A DNA stretch of 64,000 nucleotides from Paraburkholderia sp. IMGN_8 (GTDB lineage Bacteria; Pseudomonadota; Gammaproteobacteria; Burkholderiales; Burkholderiaceae). Location of the stretch: NCBI RefSeq assembly GCF_038050405.1, contig NZ_CP150901.1, positions 3,534,001 to 3,598,000 on the forward strand. The letters run 5' to 3'. A program made the position numbers and the translations under genes. Below the pieces are notes generated by a model. That model was given only the letters and a program-made list of their open reading frames with translations, was not told where the DNA came from and did no database searches. Shown here piece by piece: positions 63,119 to 64,000 of the stretch. Every line of letters begins with the position of its first letter. Position 1 is the stretch's first letter.

Positions 63119-64000
63119 GCGCCCCGATCATCGGCACTCCGCACAAACGTATCGATGGCCGCCTCAAGGTGAGCGGCAAAGCGCTTTACGCTGCTGATCA
63201 TCCGGTCGGCGGCATGCTGTACGCGTATGGCATCTACAGCACGATCGCCTGCGGCAAAATCCAGGCGATCCACGACGACGAGGCCCGGCGCATGCCGGGC
63301 GTCGTGAACGTCCTGCATCACGGCAATATCCTGAAGCTGCATCGGACGCCCGACGCGCCGCTGAATTTCGCCGAAATCCTTTCGTCCGGGAAAGTGGACG
63401 AACACCGGCTGCCTTTCGAGGACGACCAGGTCTATTATCCGGGTCAGTTCGTGGCACTGGTCGTTGCGGATACGTTTGAGCATGCGCGCGCAGCGGCGTA
63501 TCGCGTGAAAGTGGACTACGTTGTGGCCGACGCGGTGAAGAGTCTTGCGCAGGCGCTCGATGCGCACGGCTCGCGTAGAGGTCCGCGCGGGCATTCTCGC
63601 GGCAATTCGGAGGCTGGCTTCAATGCGGGCGCGCATCGTCTGGAGCAGACCTATACGACGCCGGTCGAAACGCACAATCCGATGGAGATGCACGCGACGA
63701 CCGCTTACTGGCAAGCGGGGCGGCTGATCGTCTACGAATCGAGTCAGGGCGTGCTCAATCATCGCAATGTGCTTGCCAATGTGTTCGACCTGACCGCGGA
63801 TCAGGTGGAGGTGCACGCACCGTTCGTTGGCTCCGGTTTCGGCAGCAAACTCTGGCCGTGGCCGCACTCAGTCGCGGCCTGTGCGGCGGCCCGGATGACC
63901 GGCCGGCCAGTGCAACTCGTCGTGCCGCGCGCGCAGATGTTTACGACGGTCGGCCACCGGCCCGAAACGATCCAGCACGTGAAGCTCGCGACCGACACCG
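63115..64000 (+). CDS. paoC: Aldehyde oxidoreductase molybdenum subunit PaoC, 5' part
   Basis: The frame opens with ATGA overlap to paoB and continues past the window end; about 295 residues are visible of the usual 730 or so. Visible blocks: HKRIDGRLKVSGKALYAADH, the domain-I strand YPGQFVALVVADTFEHARAA, ETHNPMEMHATTAYW (substrate-channel region) and FVGSGFGSKLWPWPHSVAAC, where the MCD-molybdopterin loop begins. The catalytic Glu lies beyond the window. A matching PaoD maturation factor would be expected downstream. Confidence 0.92.
   Translation, partial: MSAPIIGTPHKRIDGRLKVSGKALYAADHPVGGMLYAYGIYSTIACGKIQAIHDDEARRMPGVVNVLHHGNILKLHRTPDAPLNFAEILSSGKVDEHRLPFEDDQVYYPGQFVALVVADTFEHARAAAYRVKVDYVVADAVKSLAQALDAHGSRRGPRGHSRGNSEAGFNAGAHRLEQTYTTPVETHNPMEMHATTAYWQAGRLIVYESSQGVLNHRNVLANVFDLTADQVEVHAPFVGSGFGSKLWPWPHSVAACAAARMTGRPVQLVVPRAQMFTTVGHRPETIQHVKLATDT

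Overview
The window reads as a high-GC chromosome segment of a Burkholderiaceae bacterium, most likely Burkholderia sensu lato (Paraburkholderia, Caballeronia or Burkholderia). The reasons are many LysR regulators next to small oxidoreductases, two short secreted DUF4148-type proteins, a large KatG, an RbsABC-type sugar transporter paired with L-fuconate dehydratase, a periplasmic-type PaoABC aldehyde oxidoreductase and a type VI secretion (T6SS) island. No rRNA, tRNA or CRISPR array was seen. The genus is an inference.

Layout. 1-9.5 kb: end of a LysR gene, a His-rich lipoprotein, an IS91-family transposase scrap, a hypothetical gene and an isochorismatase-family hydrolase divergent from an HxlR regulator, a DUF3300 exported protein with tandem repeats, and katG behind an 18-bp palindrome. 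9.5-21.3 kb: a broken methyltransferase gene; an old-yellow-enzyme reductase and its divergent MerR regulator sharing a textbook 19-bp-spacer MerR promoter; a MASE1 histidine kinase and NarL-type regulator followed by a PstS-like binding protein; a DUF4148 protein, a truncated dioxygenase gene, a small Cys-rich gene, DUF1989, MlaC-like and DUF1330 genes; and a LysR / aldo-keto reductase pair.

21.3-38.5 kb is the most unusual part. A 17.15-kb block is bounded by near-identical 28-bp inverted repeats (25 of 28 bases alike). Each end carries further copies of a 19-bp site resembling the TnsB-binding repeats of Tn7-like transposons. Just inside the right end lies a TnsD/TniQ-like gene that has lost its 5' part and carries one in-frame stop. 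The cargo, all on the minus strand, is vgrG, a large peptidoglycan-hydrolase-like effector, its probable periplasmic immunity gene, PAAR, a conserved membrane protein, tssM (with a degenerate NTPase site), tssF, tssJ and a secreted protein. A protein built of seven tandem zinc-ribbon modules follows at the left end. The sheath, ATPase and most baseplate genes of a T6SS are absent. The block looks like a decayed Tn7-like element that carried a T6SS effector and accessory module.

38.5-51.1 kb is catabolic. A LacI-controlled set (MFS transporter, DapA/NanA-family aldolase or dehydratase, LacI regulator) has two identical palindromic operators upstream. SRAP and amidase genes, a DUF3597 gene and a small gene under a perfect LexA box follow. 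Then comes a minus-strand operon of sugar ABC ATPase, permease, binding protein and L-fuconate dehydratase, with RNA hairpins between genes.

51.1-64 kb: small exported and hypothetical proteins; an SDR preceded by a peroxiredoxin-like scrap; and a redox-stress cluster of LysR, AraC, YkgB-like membrane protein, two AhpD-like carboxymuconolactone decarboxylase-family proteins, SDR and LysR. A 20-bp motif is shared by the araC-type promoter and the first AhpD-like promoter. A LysR/SDR pair follows, and then the molybdenum aldehyde oxidoreductase operon paoABC, whose last gene runs off the window.
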